DNA of 64,000 nt from Bacteroidota bacterium. GTDB taxonomy: Bacteria; Bacteroidota; Ignavibacteria; Ignavibacteriales; Melioribacteraceae. This document shows positions 16,424 to 26,110 of the stretch, one piece after another. The stretch covers positions 186,001 through 250,000 of the forward strand of contig JAHISV010000009.1 of NCBI GenBank assembly GCA_018818065.1, given 5' to 3'. The translations under genes and the position numbers were made by a program. Positions within the stretch are counted from its first letter, which is position 1, and each line of letters starts with the position of its first letter. The notes beneath the pieces were generated by a model that saw only the letters and a list, made by a program, of their open reading frames with translations, did no database searches and was not told the origin of the DNA.

Positions 16424-17344
16424 ATGTATTCAAGTGTTAACCGAAAGCTTATTTTTAATCCCCTCTCCTTTACTGTTCTTATTATTCTAGCGACAGGTGT
16501 TTTTATACTCCAAATCCTGCAAATAACTCCCTATCCCGTAACAATCATTCTTGCTATCTTGTCAATTTTACTTGCTACTTCAATACGAATCGCTGACCAA
16601 TGGGAAAAAGCAGTAGTTCTCAGACTCGGAAGATTTAAAGGACTGAAAGGCCCGGGACCGTTTATAGTATATCCAATAATTGAACGAGTTGATAATTTTA
16701 TTGACCAGAGAGTACGTGTTACTGAGTTTTCAGCAGAGGAAACCTTAACAAAAGATACTGTTCCCGTAAATGTTGATGCAGTTGTTTACTGGACGGTCTG
16801 GGATGTTGAAAAGGCTGCCCTGGAAGTACAGGAATATATTCAGGCTGTATTTTTTGTGGCACAGACTACATTACGTGATACCATAGGAAAACATGAACTG
16901 GCAGACCTTCTGCAAAACCGTGATAAAATTGCCGCTGATTTGCAAAAAACCCTGGACGAACATACAAATCCATGGGGTATTACCTGCCAATCCGTTGGAA
17001 TAAAAGATATCGTTATTCCCGCTAATCTAAATGATGCTATGAGTAAGCAGGCACAGGCTGAACGTGAAAGACAGGCTAGAATTATTCTGGGAACAGCTGA
17101 AACAGAAATCGCTGAGAAATTCGCATTGGCAAGTGAAAACTATAAGAACAATCCTGTTGCATTGCAATTGAGAGGAATGAATATGCTCTTTGAAGGATTG
17201 AAGGAGAAAGGTTCTTTAATTATTGTGCCAAGTTCAGCGTTGGAATCGATGAACCTGGGTGCCATTGGGGGGCTAACAGCTTTAGCTGAACAAAGCGAAA
17301 AGGATAAGAAGGAGACGGGGACTACTCCAACTCATACTTCTTAA
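16424..17344 (+). CDS. Slipin (SPFH/stomatin-like membrane protein)
   Basis: 306 residues. Two N-terminal hydrophobic stretches (about 12-50) form a membrane hairpin. The SPFH domain (about 52-240) includes RIADQWEKAVVLRLGRFKG, VDNFIDQRVRVTEFSAEE and the closing AMSKQAQAERERQARIILG. Slipins organise membrane microdomains and often partner NfeD proteases, but no nfeD is present here. AGGAGG precedes the ATG. The stop codon lies inside the end of the convergent regulator gene (23-bp overlap at 17322-17344). Confidence 0.9.
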   Translation: MYSSVNRKLIFNPLSFTVLIILATGVFILQILQITPYPVTIILAILSILLATSIRIADQWEKAVVLRLGRFKGLKGPGPFIVYPIIERVDNFIDQRVRVTEFSAEETLTKDTVPVNVDAVVYWTVWDVEKAALEVQEYIQAVFFVAQTTLRDTIGKHELADLLQNRDKIAADLQKTLDEHTNPWGITCQSVGIKDIVIPANLNDAMSKQAQAERERQARIILGTAETEIAEKFALASENYKNNPVALQLRGMNMLFEGLKEKGSLIIVPSSALESMNLGAIGGLTALAEQSEKDKKETGTTPTHTS

Positions 17345-18689
17345 TCTTCGAAAGAAGATTAACTCTTGAAATTCCGAGTATTTCAGAGGCTTTTGAGCGG
17401 TTATTATTTGTGTATTCCAGGACAATCTTTATATGCTTCTTTTCAATCTCGCATAGTGATGGAGGAACTATATCGCTGTCAAAATCGCTATAACCATTGT
17501 TATTGTTATCCAGGAAATAATTGGGTAGTGACTTCTTCCGTAATTCGTTTGAAGATTCTACAATAAGAGAGCTATTAATAATATTCATTAACTCTCTAAC
17601 ATTACCGGGGAACGGGTAGCATTTAAGGCAATTAAGAACCGGTGTTGTAATACGCCCAACATTCTTGCCATATTTTTTATTGAAGACTTCGAGAAAGTGA
17701 TAAGCAAGAAGTTCGATATCCTCTTTTCTTTCCCGCAAAGGAGGAAGATTGATCGAGTTTATATTGAGCCTGAAGAAGAGATCTTTACGGAAGTGACCTT
17801 CTTTTATTTCTTCAAACAGGTCTTTGTTTGTTGCGGCAATAATCCTTACGTCAACTTTCTGATTCTTTGTTGAACCAAGTTTGTAAAATTCCTCTTCCTG
17901 CAAAACGCGTAAAAGTTTAACCTGAATTGGAAGTGACAACTCCCCTATTTCGTCAAGAAAGAGAGTTCCTCCATTGGCTTCTTCAAGAAATCCTGTTTTA
18001 GTAGATGAGGCTCCCGTAAAAGCGCCCTTTTCATGTCCAAAAAACTCTGATGAAAAAAGCTCCTGGGCGAAGGCGCCCGCGTTAACAGCAACAAACTTAT
18101 TGTCTCTTCGGTTACTTATTTTGTGTATTGCCTGAGCGATCAATTCTTTACCGGCACCACTTTCACCCCAGATAAGCACTGAGTTATCAGTCTGTGCAAA
18201 TTTTTCAACTGTGTGAAATATTTTGATAATTTTTTCATCACGGGTTATGATACCGCCAAAAGCTTCGGGGTTTTTCAGTGAAAGGTCGTATGCCTGATCA
18301 AGATCAATTTCTCTCGTCTTTATATCTTTGGCTGAGATTGCATTTTCGATGTTCTTGAGAAGTTTTTCCTCTTCAATTGGTTTTAGCATATAATCAAAAG
18401 TACCATGCTTCATAGCTGCAATTGCTAAATCTATGTCTTCAACACCAGTCAGTACTATTGTAGTTAGATTGATTTCTTTCTCTTTCATATACTTAAGTAT
18501 ATCCAAACCGGTGACATTCGGCATATCCATATCGAGCAAAAGAATGTCAAACTCATTCTTTTCGATAAGCTCGTAAGCCTTAGTGCTATCTTGCAGAGTC
18601 GTCACTTCATACTTGCCAGTCTGCAAAAAGAAAATTTGTAAAAAGTTTAATACTGCCTGATTATCATCAATTAAAAGAATCTTTCTCAT
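17322..18689 (-). CDS. NtrC-family response regulator of the transhydrogenase operon
   Basis: 455 residues. The receiver (1-120) has D8/D9, phosphoacceptor D53 and K103. The AAA+ domain (about 145-375) has Walker A GESGAGK, a canonical GAFTGA loop and the Walker B motif LFLDE. The C-terminal Fis-type helix-turn-helix ends NRSKASEILGISRVNLLSKIKKYELE. It follows the PAS kinase gene by 3 bp, so the two are a cognate pair. Both are at the end of the operon that encodes the NuoE/NuoF/NuoG-like complex. Its stop overlaps the convergent slipin gene. I found no sigma-54 consensus upstream of the operon itself, so its target may lie outside the window. Confidence 0.94.
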   Translation of the reverse strand: MRKILLIDDNQAVLNFLQIFFLQTGKYEVTTLQDSTKAYELIEKNEFDILLLDMDMPNVTGLDILKYMKEKEINLTTIVLTGVEDIDLAIAAMKHGTFDYMLKPIEEEKLLKNIENAISAKDIKTREIDLDQAYDLSLKNPEAFGGIITRDEKIIKIFHTVEKFAQTDNSVLIWGESGAGKELIAQAIHKISNRRDNKFVAVNAGAFAQELFSSEFFGHEKGAFTGASSTKTGFLEEANGGTLFLDEIGELSLPIQVKLLRVLQEEEFYKLGSTKNQKVDVRIIAATNKDLFEEIKEGHFRKDLFFRLNINSINLPPLRERKEDIELLAYHFLEVFNKKYGKNVGRITTPVLNCLKCYPFPGNVRELMNIINSSLIVESSNELRKKSLPNYFLDNNNNGYSDFDSDIVPPSLCEIEKKHIKIVLEYTNNNRSKASEILGISRVNLLSKIKKYELE

Positions 18690-18692
18690 TTT

Positions 18693-20567
18693 TTAAGTGC
18701 CATTTGCCGGAATTGAAATTTTAAAAGTAGTCCCCTCACCAAGTTGTGAGTCAACTTCAATTATACCTTTGTGATCTTCTATAATACCGTAAGTTATCGA
18801 TAATCCTAACCCGGTTCCACCCTTATCGCGTTTAGTAGTGTAGAAAGGATCAAAAATGTTGCGCCGGGTCTGATCATCCATACCGCATCCATTATCGGTT
18901 ATTATCAAGCACACCATATTCTTTTCTTTATTGAATTTAGTGTGGATGGAAATAACACCGTCACCATTCTGAATAGCTTCAGTAGCATTGAGAATCAAAT
19001 TAATTAACACTTGTTCCATTTTCTGACAGCTGCCCTTGAAAGTTGGAAGATTATCCTCCAAATAAATTTCGAAGTTACCTTGCTTTTTTACATGCTTCCT
19101 GGTTATAGTAAGATGATTACTTATAATATCATTTAGGTCTACATTCTCAGTCAGCAAGCCCTCATCTTTCTTTGCAAAATTTCTTAAATCACCCACTATC
19201 TTTTTCGTTCTGTTAGCGCCGTTTATCATATCCTTAACAAGTACTTCAATATTATCCTTGAATATGTCATAATTCAATCGTGCAATTTTAAGATCGGGGT
19301 TTTTCGAGTAATACTCATCCAGAATGGGGAAAATGTCATGGAAGGATTCTTCAACTATTTTCAGGTTACCAAGTATAAAGGTGTTCGGATTATTTATTTC
19401 GTGAGCCACTCCTGCAACCAGTTTACCCAACGAAGTGAGTTTGGAAGCCTGAATCAGCTGGTCTTCCATTTTTTTCTGCTTAGTAATATCTCGGCAAACT
19501 TCCAGAACGCCATCTACTCTTCCCTTTTTATCAACAATCGGGTAGGATCGGAGAATATAGTTAAAACCGTCATCCTCAAATTCGTGAACCGCGTTTTTCC
19601 CATCTTCAAAAGTTAAAGATGCGGGACAGTTCTCACACTTGCTAAGCCTGCTGAATAATTTTTCGTAGCACTTTCCACTATCACCAATATCATTTTTGTT
19701 GGACATAGTAATATTAAATTCCTGGTCAATTACAATAATTGGATCAGTAATAGCACTAAAAAAGGTGCGTAATCTTTCCCGACGACTATTGCAGACTTCC
19801 GTTAGTCTTAAGAGTGATTCATTCTTTATAGTTAGAATCTTTTTTTGTTTTTCGAGGTTAATGGTTTTTCTGTGTTTTTCAATTGCCCTGGATATTTTGC
19901 CCGCAACTTCTTCAATGAGATGTTTTTCTTCATCAAGAAAGCTGTACCCTTTGTCTAGATATATCCTTAATTCACCTCTTTTAATTTTACCAAGATATAT
20001 GTCGCTACTCAGAAAATGAAATTTCTCATCTGATAGTAATTCCTTAAAACCAAAAGTGTTTTTACCCACCGTTAGCGATACGCGGGAGTAAGCCGGGAAC
20101 TGAAAGCCCTCCTTAATAATCATCACTATTTGTTCATATACTTCTTCAAGTGTCTTTCCGGATTCAAGCTCTCTGGTAATCTTGTAAAGGCATCTTAATT
20201 CCTTCACACGTTCTTCCAGATCGTGCTCCATCCTATTGATTTGTACGACCTCTTCCCGGAGTCCAAAAATAACATCAAAGGAGCCATTAAAGTTTGCAGG
20301 AAATACAACAAAGCTTTTATCCGTGTTTACAAGAGTAGTAGTCTGGGGCTGCATATTCTCACGGACTTCTTCAACAATCTTAATCAGATCTTCGTGGTTT
20401 TTGCCCAGATCATTCCTGTTTCCGGAAAAAAAAGCGAGGTCTATACCCGCGTGGAGCAAGACCTCACTAATTTTACTACCATTAAATGTTACATTATTTT
20501 CAGAGTCAAAAATTACTATACTATCTACCAGATCGTAAATAACTTTTGAATTTGAGTATTCTCTCAT
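18693..20567 (-). CDS. Soluble PAS/GAF sensor histidine kinase
   Basis: 624 residues with no membrane segment. An N-terminal PAS-like part (about 1-105) is followed by a GAF-like segment starting ELRCLYKITRELESGKTLEEV (about 122-240). A second PAS (about 270-370) carries GKCYEKLFSRLSKCENCPA. The HisKA helix has H389 in VAGVAHEINNP, and the HATPase_c domain has NLILNATEAI, DNGCGM and GTGLGLS. PAS domains with this CY-C-x2-CP pattern are frequent in anaerobes and may bind a metal or sense thiol redox state, which has not been proven here. The gene begins 1 bp after the 1252-residue redox subunit, so sensing the state of that complex or its substrates is a natural guess. Confidence 0.93.
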   Translation of the reverse strand: MREYSNSKVIYDLVDSIVIFDSENNVTFNGSKISEVLLHAGIDLAFFSGNRNDLGKNHEDLIKIVEEVRENMQPQTTTLVNTDKSFVVFPANFNGSFDVIFGLREEVVQINRMEHDLEERVKELRCLYKITRELESGKTLEEVYEQIVMIIKEGFQFPAYSRVSLTVGKNTFGFKELLSDEKFHFLSSDIYLGKIKRGELRIYLDKGYSFLDEEKHLIEEVAGKISRAIEKHRKTINLEKQKKILTIKNESLLRLTEVCNSRRERLRTFFSAITDPIIVIDQEFNITMSNKNDIGDSGKCYEKLFSRLSKCENCPASLTFEDGKNAVHEFEDDGFNYILRSYPIVDKKGRVDGVLEVCRDITKQKKMEDQLIQASKLTSLGKLVAGVAHEINNPNTFILGNLKIVEESFHDIFPILDEYYSKNPDLKIARLNYDIFKDNIEVLVKDMINGANRTKKIVGDLRNFAKKDEGLLTENVDLNDIISNHLTITRKHVKKQGNFEIYLEDNLPTFKGSCQKMEQVLINLILNATEAIQNGDGVISIHTKFNKEKNMVCLIITDNGCGMDDQTRRNIFDPFYTTKRDKGGTGLGLSITYGIIEDHKGIIEVDSQLGEGTTFKISIPANGT

Positions 20568-20568
20568 A

Positions 20569-23500
20569 TTATATCAGGTTTCGTTTAACATTTCTTATAT
20601 AATAATTCTCAGCGTAATCAATAATTTGTTTTTCAGGTGCAACAGTTGAAAAATCAATCTCATAAACCGAGAAACTAACCTTATTCTTTTCGCTAATGTA
20701 TCCATTTGTAAATAATGCCTTAGACCATGATCCATTGTTAACCTTGTAGTATCTGTTAACTACTTTGATCTCATCCTTCAGCTCTTCCTGACTCGAATAA
20801 CTTAACTTGTCATCCATATCCTCAGAAAGTTTTGATACCATTTGCCACGGTGCCAGAACATTTCTGCCATTGGTAACCTGAACTGTTTGCTGAACAGTGC
20901 CATCACAACGTGTATAAGATCCTGATTTTTCGATGAAACCAGCCATCGGAACCCGAACGTCAGCCTCATCTGTAGTTTCAGTATTATATGTATCTGCTAC
21001 AAAAGTAAATTCCGCCGAGTTAAAATATTTACGGTTTTCTTTTGCAGAAAGAGGATCTTCACCAAAGATTAGCAAGGCTTTGATATTGCCTTTTAGAAGC
21101 TGTGATGAGATGTTCGTAGGTTTGAATACATCATCAAGATTTACCTTCCAGCTATCGCCTATCTTCTTTATTTCCTCTTTATCATTATGTTTAACATACC
21201 CAGGCAAATAGTTTGGATTCACACCCATATCAAGCAATCCAGTGGAATTTGCAAACTCCCTCAATATCAAAATACCATTATTCTCTTTGTTAATTCGTCC
21301 AGTAACCATCAGATAATTTGAAATACTATTCAAATCATTAATTGATTTATCTGAACGCGAATCAATATTATAGATAAAAATAGTATTAGAATCGGACTTT
21401 GACAACTCATTATATAATTTATCGAACTTTTCTTTCATAATTTCCGTGAGTAACGGAATGTCTTTGGCATCAAAATAGGATACCATCTCTTTCAACTGTT
21501 CATAACCCTTGGTTTTTTCCGAAATGAATTTGCTGCTGATTTTGCCATCTGTTATCAACTGATTGATTATAGTATTGAAGAGCGCAGTGTTAGTTCCTTT
21601 CTTCGTATCAATCCACTCGTCAGCAAATTTAGTAAGTTTAATTTCAGAAGAGTTTACCACAATAAGCTTAGCACCTTTCTTCTGTGCAGCTTTTATCTTC
21701 AATTCCATTACCAGGTTTTCTTCGGATAAGTTGCTGTTCACAACAACAATTGTGTCGGCATTCTGAATATCATCCATGGAAACAGTTGAAACTGTCATAC
21801 CAAGTGAATTATCCAGTTCGTGCAGATTATCATTATAGAGCAAATTTGACCAGCTGGTAATGTTATTAGTCCCAACGGAAGCTCTGGCAAATTTTTGGAT
21901 GCTGTAAAGATCTTCGTTAGAAAGTTTAGGCGAAGCAAATATAGCAACCGATTCAGGGCCATACTTTTCAACTATTCCTTTTATTTTGGCGGAAGTATAC
22001 TCAAGCGCTTCTTCAGTTGATTTTTTGTTAAATATCCCTTTCTCTCTAATTAAGGATTCTTCAATTCTATTTCTCGTACCAAGGTACCTGTGACCAAATC
22101 TGCCTTTTACACACAAGTACCCCCTATTATGGGTTTCCTTAATCGATTCAGTAGAGTTAGCAACATAAACAATATCATCAGATATTTTTTTGTAGTTAAC
22201 CTTGCACCCGATTGAACAGAAACTGCAAACGCCTTCGTAATTTTCTTTTGGTAAAGTACCCAATGTTTTGAACGGGAATACTTCGCTGATAGCCCCGGTT
22301 GGGCAGGTATCCAGGCAATTGCCACAAGCAATACAATTTGTATCCTGTAATTGTTTTTCCATAGCAGGCATAACTATTGATTTGAATCCACGATGAACAA
22401 ACCCAAGAGCCGATACCTTAAGAATTTCAGCGCAGGTGCGAACACAACGACCACAGTTAATGCACTTATTAGGATCCAGTGAAATGAACGGGTGACTTTT
22501 GTCAACCATATATTTTTTAGTCTCTCCCACGAACTCAGAAATATCAACATCGTATTCCTGTGAGTAACGAACCAGATCACAATCGTAGTATTCCGAACAA
22601 CCGCACTCAAGACATCTGCCAGTCTCACAGGCTACTTCTTCAAAGTCTAGTCCCTGTTCAACTTCCTTAAAATTCTTGATGCGCTCTTCAGCTTTCATCT
22701 CTTTCATTTTCGAGCGTGCCGCTTTTTCATGCTGATCAAATTCACGGTCGGCAAGTGTGCCAAGATTATGGCGCAGACTGACAAAGTTGCTTTTTCTCTT
22801 TCCTTCGTTAAGCGGGTCAAGAAAATTCATAATTGAACGAGCAGCTTGTTTACCCTGACCAATTGATGCAACGGCAGTAAGAGGACCAGTAACGGCATCG
22901 CCACCGGCAAACACACCCGGGATAGCTGTTTCAAGAGTTTTTTCGTTAACGATGATTGTACCCCAGTCTTCAAGCTGAAGTTTGCCGTCTTTGTTAACAA
23001 AAGTTGTATCAACACCCTGACCAATTGCACTTACAAGGTAGTTGCAATCGATAATATGTTCCGATCCTTCCATGGGAACCGGACGAGGACGAGAACCATC
23101 ACTGGCATCTTTCAATTCCATCTTGATACACTGAACGCCTTTAAGCTTGCCCTTTTCAGAAACTATGGCAGTAGGATTAGTTAAGAACAACATCTCAACA
23201 CCCTCTTCCTGAGCAGCATGTATTTCATCAATATGAGCAGGCATTTCTTTTATGCTTCTTCTGTAAACCAATTTAACTTTATCTGCTCCGCATCTAACAG
23301 CCGTTCTTGCTGCATCAATTGCTGTGTTACCACCGCCAACAATTACAACGGTTCCCTTTAGTTCCGGAATGTAGCTCAGAATCAATTCACGCAAAAAGTC
23401 GATACCGCGGAAAACGCCTTCTGTTATGTCCTCACCGTCTAATCTCATTTTGCTCGCTTTATGAGCACCAACGCCAACAAACACGGAGTCGAAGCCCTGA

Positions 23501-24327
23501 GCTTTTAAGTCATCAAGTCCAAAATCAGTACCAAGTTCCCTGCCCGTTTCAACTTCAATTCCAAGATCAAGGATCCACTGAATTTCGGTATCAAGAATTG
23601 CTTTTGGAAGACGATATTCAGGAATACCATAACGAAGCATACCGCCAAGCTGAGGTAGTTTTTCAAATATTTTTACAGAGTAACCTTCCAGCGTAAGATA
23701 ATATGCTGCTGTTAAACCTGCAGGTCCGCCGCCAATTATTGCAACCTTTTTGCCGTTACGGTCTTTAACTTCAGGCACCCACTTATGTTCATTATCCAAA
23801 TCGGCGATAAATCGTTTTAAATAGTTAACCGCAACAGGTTCGTCAACATGATGCCTGCGGCAGGCGTTTTCACAATCACGCACGCAAACACGCCCTATTG
23901 AAAGAGGCAGCGGATTGTTTTCTTTTACCAGCTTTAAAGCTTCTTCATACTTACCAATAGAGATAAGCGCGATGTATGCCTGTGCGTCAACATCTGCAGG
24001 ACAGTTGTCTTTACATGGACCAACACAATCTGCGTTGTGGTTTGACATAAGCAGTTCAAGAGCGGTTTTGCGAGACCCGCGAATTTTTTCATTGTTCGTT
24101 GTTATCTTCATGCCCTCATAAACATAGGTGGAGCAGGAAGGAATCATTTTATTCTGACCTTCAACTTCCACTACGCATAAAAAACATGAGGTGAAGTGTT
24201 CCAATCTTTGGTCATGACACATAGTTGGTATTTCATCTATTTTATTGCCGTGTACAACTTCAAGGATGGTCTTATCTGAAGTTGTAGTAATCTCTTTTCC
24301 ATTTACTATTACTTTTATTTCTTTCAT
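20569..24327 (-). CDS. Fused NuoG-type FeS / GltD-like flavoprotein / degenerate molybdopterin subunit
   Basis: 1252 residues. A 2Fe-2S domain (1-95) has C37, C48, C51 and C65. A GltD-type FeS segment follows, with C101, C105, C109 and C148, C152, C156. The GltD/NfnB-like oxidoreductase spans about 190-505, with GGGPAG at 199-204 for FAD and VVIVGGGNTAIDAAR (327-341) for NAD(P)H. A further cysteine cluster lies at 567-583. Two 4Fe-4S motifs follow (C622/625/628/632 and C665/668/671/675). A molybdopterin-oxidoreductase fold has its FeS ligands (C701, C704, C708, C739). Where formate dehydrogenases have the metal-binding Cys/Sec and catalytic His, this protein has L830 and Y831, so formate chemistry is unlikely. 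It resembles NuoG in this respect. Together with the NuoE and NuoF partners it suggests an NAD(P)H/ferredoxin transhydrogenase. Confidence 0.88.
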   Translation of the reverse strand: MKEIKVIVNGKEITTTSDKTILEVVHGNKIDEIPTMCHDQRLEHFTSCFLCVVEVEGQNKMIPSCSTYVYEGMKITTNNEKIRGSRKTALELLMSNHNADCVGPCKDNCPADVDAQAYIALISIGKYEEALKLVKENNPLPLSIGRVCVRDCENACRRHHVDEPVAVNYLKRFIADLDNEHKWVPEVKDRNGKKVAIIGGGPAGLTAAYYLTLEGYSVKIFEKLPQLGGMLRYGIPEYRLPKAILDTEIQWILDLGIEVETGRELGTDFGLDDLKAQGFDSVFVGVGAHKASKMRLDGEDITEGVFRGIDFLRELILSYIPELKGTVVIVGGGNTAIDAARTAVRCGADKVKLVYRRSIKEMPAHIDEIHAAQEEGVEMLFLTNPTAIVSEKGKLKGVQCIKMELKDASDGSRPRPVPMEGSEHIIDCNYLVSAIGQGVDTTFVNKDGKLQLEDWGTIIVNEKTLETAIPGVFAGGDAVTGPLTAVASIGQGKQAARSIMNFLDPLNEGKRKSNFVSLRHNLGTLADREFDQHEKAARSKMKEMKAEERIKNFKEVEQGLDFEEVACETGRCLECGCSEYYDCDLVRYSQEYDVDISEFVGETKKYMVDKSHPFISLDPNKCINCGRCVRTCAEILKVSALGFVHRGFKSIVMPAMEKQLQDTNCIACGNCLDTCPTGAISEVFPFKTLGTLPKENYEGVCSFCSIGCKVNYKKISDDIVYVANSTESIKETHNRGYLCVKGRFGHRYLGTRNRIEESLIREKGIFNKKSTEEALEYTSAKIKGIVEKYGPESVAIFASPKLSNEDLYSIQKFARASVGTNNITSWSNLLYNDNLHELDNSLGMTVSTVSMDDIQNADTIVVVNSNLSEENLVMELKIKAAQKKGAKLIVVNSSEIKLTKFADEWIDTKKGTNTALFNTIINQLITDGKISSKFISEKTKGYEQLKEMVSYFDAKDIPLLTEIMKEKFDKLYNELSKSDSNTIFIYNIDSRSDKSINDLNSISNYLMVTGRINKENNGILILREFANSTGLLDMGVNPNYLPGYVKHNDKEEIKKIGDSWKVNLDDVFKPTNISSQLLKGNIKALLIFGEDPLSAKENRKYFNSAEFTFVADTYNTETTDEADVRVPMAGFIEKSGSYTRCDGTVQQTVQVTNGRNVLAPWQMVSKLSEDMDDKLSYSSQEELKDEIKVVNRYYKVNNGSWSKALFTNGYISEKNKVSFSVYEIDFSTVAPEKQIIDYAENYYIRNVKRNLI

Positions 24328-24345
24328 GATAGATTATCCCCGGAA

Positions 24346-26109
24346 TTATATTTTTTCAACAGCATTTAATCTACATATATCAAAACACTTACCGCATTTG
24401 ATACATGTAATTTGATCGATATTATGAGGCATCTTTTTATCCCCTGTTATTGCCCCAACAGGACATTCCTTAATACACAATCCGCATCCCTTACAGTTAT
24501 CATCAAGAATGCTGTAAACCAGCAGAGAAGGACAACTATGAGCGGGACATTTCTTATCATTAATGTGTGCTTCGTACTCTTCGCGGAAATATTTAATTGT
24601 AGTTAGAACAGGATTTGGAGCCGTCTGGCCTAAACCGCATAATGAGGCAGCTTTAATCTTTCCGCCAAGGTCTTCCAGTAATTCAATATCACCCTGTTTG
24701 CCTTCGCCATCTGTAATGCGTTCCAAAATCTCCAGCATCCTTTTTGTACCTATACGACAGAAGGTACACTTACCACAAGATTCATTCTGCGTGAAAGTCA
24801 AAAAGAACTTGGCTAGGTCAACCATGCAAGTCGTCTCGTCAAGAACAATTAAACCACCGGAACCCATAATAGCGCCGGTTTTATTTATTTCATCGTAGTC
24901 AATTTTTAGTTCGCCCATTGAAGCAGGTATACAACCACCGGAAGGACCGCCCATTTGAACAGCTTTAAATTCACGCCCTTCTTTAATGCCGCCGCCAATC
25001 TCGTAGATGATTTCATTTATTGTTGTGCCCATTGGTACTTCGGCAAGTCCGCTTCGCCTTATCTTACCGGCAAGCGCGAATACTTTTGTGCCTTTACTCT
25101 TTTCTGTACCGAGGGAATTATATGCTGATGCGCCATTTAACATTATCCATGGTACATTCGCAAACGACTCAACATTATTAATGTTGGTAGGCTTGTTCCA
25201 TAAACCTTTAATTGCCGGGAACGGCGGGCGAAGTTTTGGAACGCCACGTTTCCCTTCAATGGAAGCAATCAGGGCAGTTTCTTCACCGCAGACAAAAGCA
25301 CCGGCTCCCTCTTTAATATTTATCTTTATGCTAAAGTCCGAGCCAAAGATATTATTGCCTAAAAATCCTTTCGCTTCTGCCTGACTGATAGCATTCTTAA
25401 GTCTCTTTATTGCCAATGGATATTCGGCTCTTACATAAAAGTAAGCTTCGTCAGCGCCAATTGAGTAAGCTGCAATCAACATCCCTTCAAGAACTGAGTG
25501 AGGATCACCTTCAAGAATGGAACGATCCATGAATGCACCAGGATCACCTTCATCCGCATTACAAATAATATATTTTTTATCACCAACAGCGTCATGGGCA
25601 AATTGCCATTTCATACCTGTTGAGAATCCACCGCCGCCACGACCGCGGAGCCCGGACTCTTTAATGATATTAATTACTTCCTGAGGAGTTTTATTTTTCA
25701 CAGCATCTTTAATTGCCTCGTAACCTTTTTTAGCAATGTACTCATCAATCACAGAAGGATTGATTACACCGCAATTTCTTAACACAATTCTATTCTGGTT
25801 TTTAAGAAAAGAATCTTCTTTGCTTATTTCACTGCTTCTTATAATCCATTCTTCAACAGGATTTCTATTAACAACATGGTCTTCAACAATTCTTTCAACT
25901 TTATCTTCAGTCACTTTAGCGTAGAGAAATGATTCGCCATTTTCTTCTATCTCTACTAAAGCCTCTTCATAACACATGCCCATGCAGCCTGTCTCACAAA
26001 GCTCAACATTCAAATTTCTTTCTTTAATCACTGATTCGAGTTTGTTGTAAACCAACTCGCCCCCTGCTGAAATACCGCAGGTACCTAGTCCAACTTTAAT
26101 TTTCATCAT
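24346..26109 (-). CDS. NuoF/HydB-like NADH-binding flavoprotein subunit
   Basis: 587 residues from the ATG at 26109 (an ATG at 26106 is equally possible). An in-frame ATG at 26133 would overlap the upstream gene by 23 bp. The N-terminal thioredoxin-like 2Fe-2S domain has CG near residue 10 and CETGCMGMC. The NuoF core has GRGGGGFSTGMKW (FMN/NADH), NADEGDPGAFMDR, and the 4Fe-4S site ESCGKCTFCRIGT. Two ferredoxin-type 4Fe-4S clusters close the protein (CKGCGLCIKECP and CIKCGKCFDIC). This arrangement is that of HydB of bifurcating hydrogenases and of HndC. It oxidises or reduces NAD(H) and passes electrons to the FeS chain of the 1252-residue subunit 18 bp downstream. Confidence 0.93.
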   Translation of the reverse strand: MMKIKVGLGTCGISAGGELVYNKLESVIKERNLNVELCETGCMGMCYEEALVEIEENGESFLYAKVTEDKVERIVEDHVVNRNPVEEWIIRSSEISKEDSFLKNQNRIVLRNCGVINPSVIDEYIAKKGYEAIKDAVKNKTPQEVINIIKESGLRGRGGGGFSTGMKWQFAHDAVGDKKYIICNADEGDPGAFMDRSILEGDPHSVLEGMLIAAYSIGADEAYFYVRAEYPLAIKRLKNAISQAEAKGFLGNNIFGSDFSIKINIKEGAGAFVCGEETALIASIEGKRGVPKLRPPFPAIKGLWNKPTNINNVESFANVPWIMLNGASAYNSLGTEKSKGTKVFALAGKIRRSGLAEVPMGTTINEIIYEIGGGIKEGREFKAVQMGGPSGGCIPASMGELKIDYDEINKTGAIMGSGGLIVLDETTCMVDLAKFFLTFTQNESCGKCTFCRIGTKRMLEILERITDGEGKQGDIELLEDLGGKIKAASLCGLGQTAPNPVLTTIKYFREEYEAHINDKKCPAHSCPSLLVYSILDDNCKGCGLCIKECPVGAITGDKKMPHNIDQITCIKCGKCFDICRLNAVEKI

Positions 26110-26110
26110 T

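Noticed and set aside
20569-24327. Annotation of the 1252-residue protein as formate dehydrogenase or [FeFe] hydrogenase
   Set aside because: The Cys/Sec metal ligand and the adjacent His of formate dehydrogenases are missing. None of the H-cluster motifs of HydA is present.
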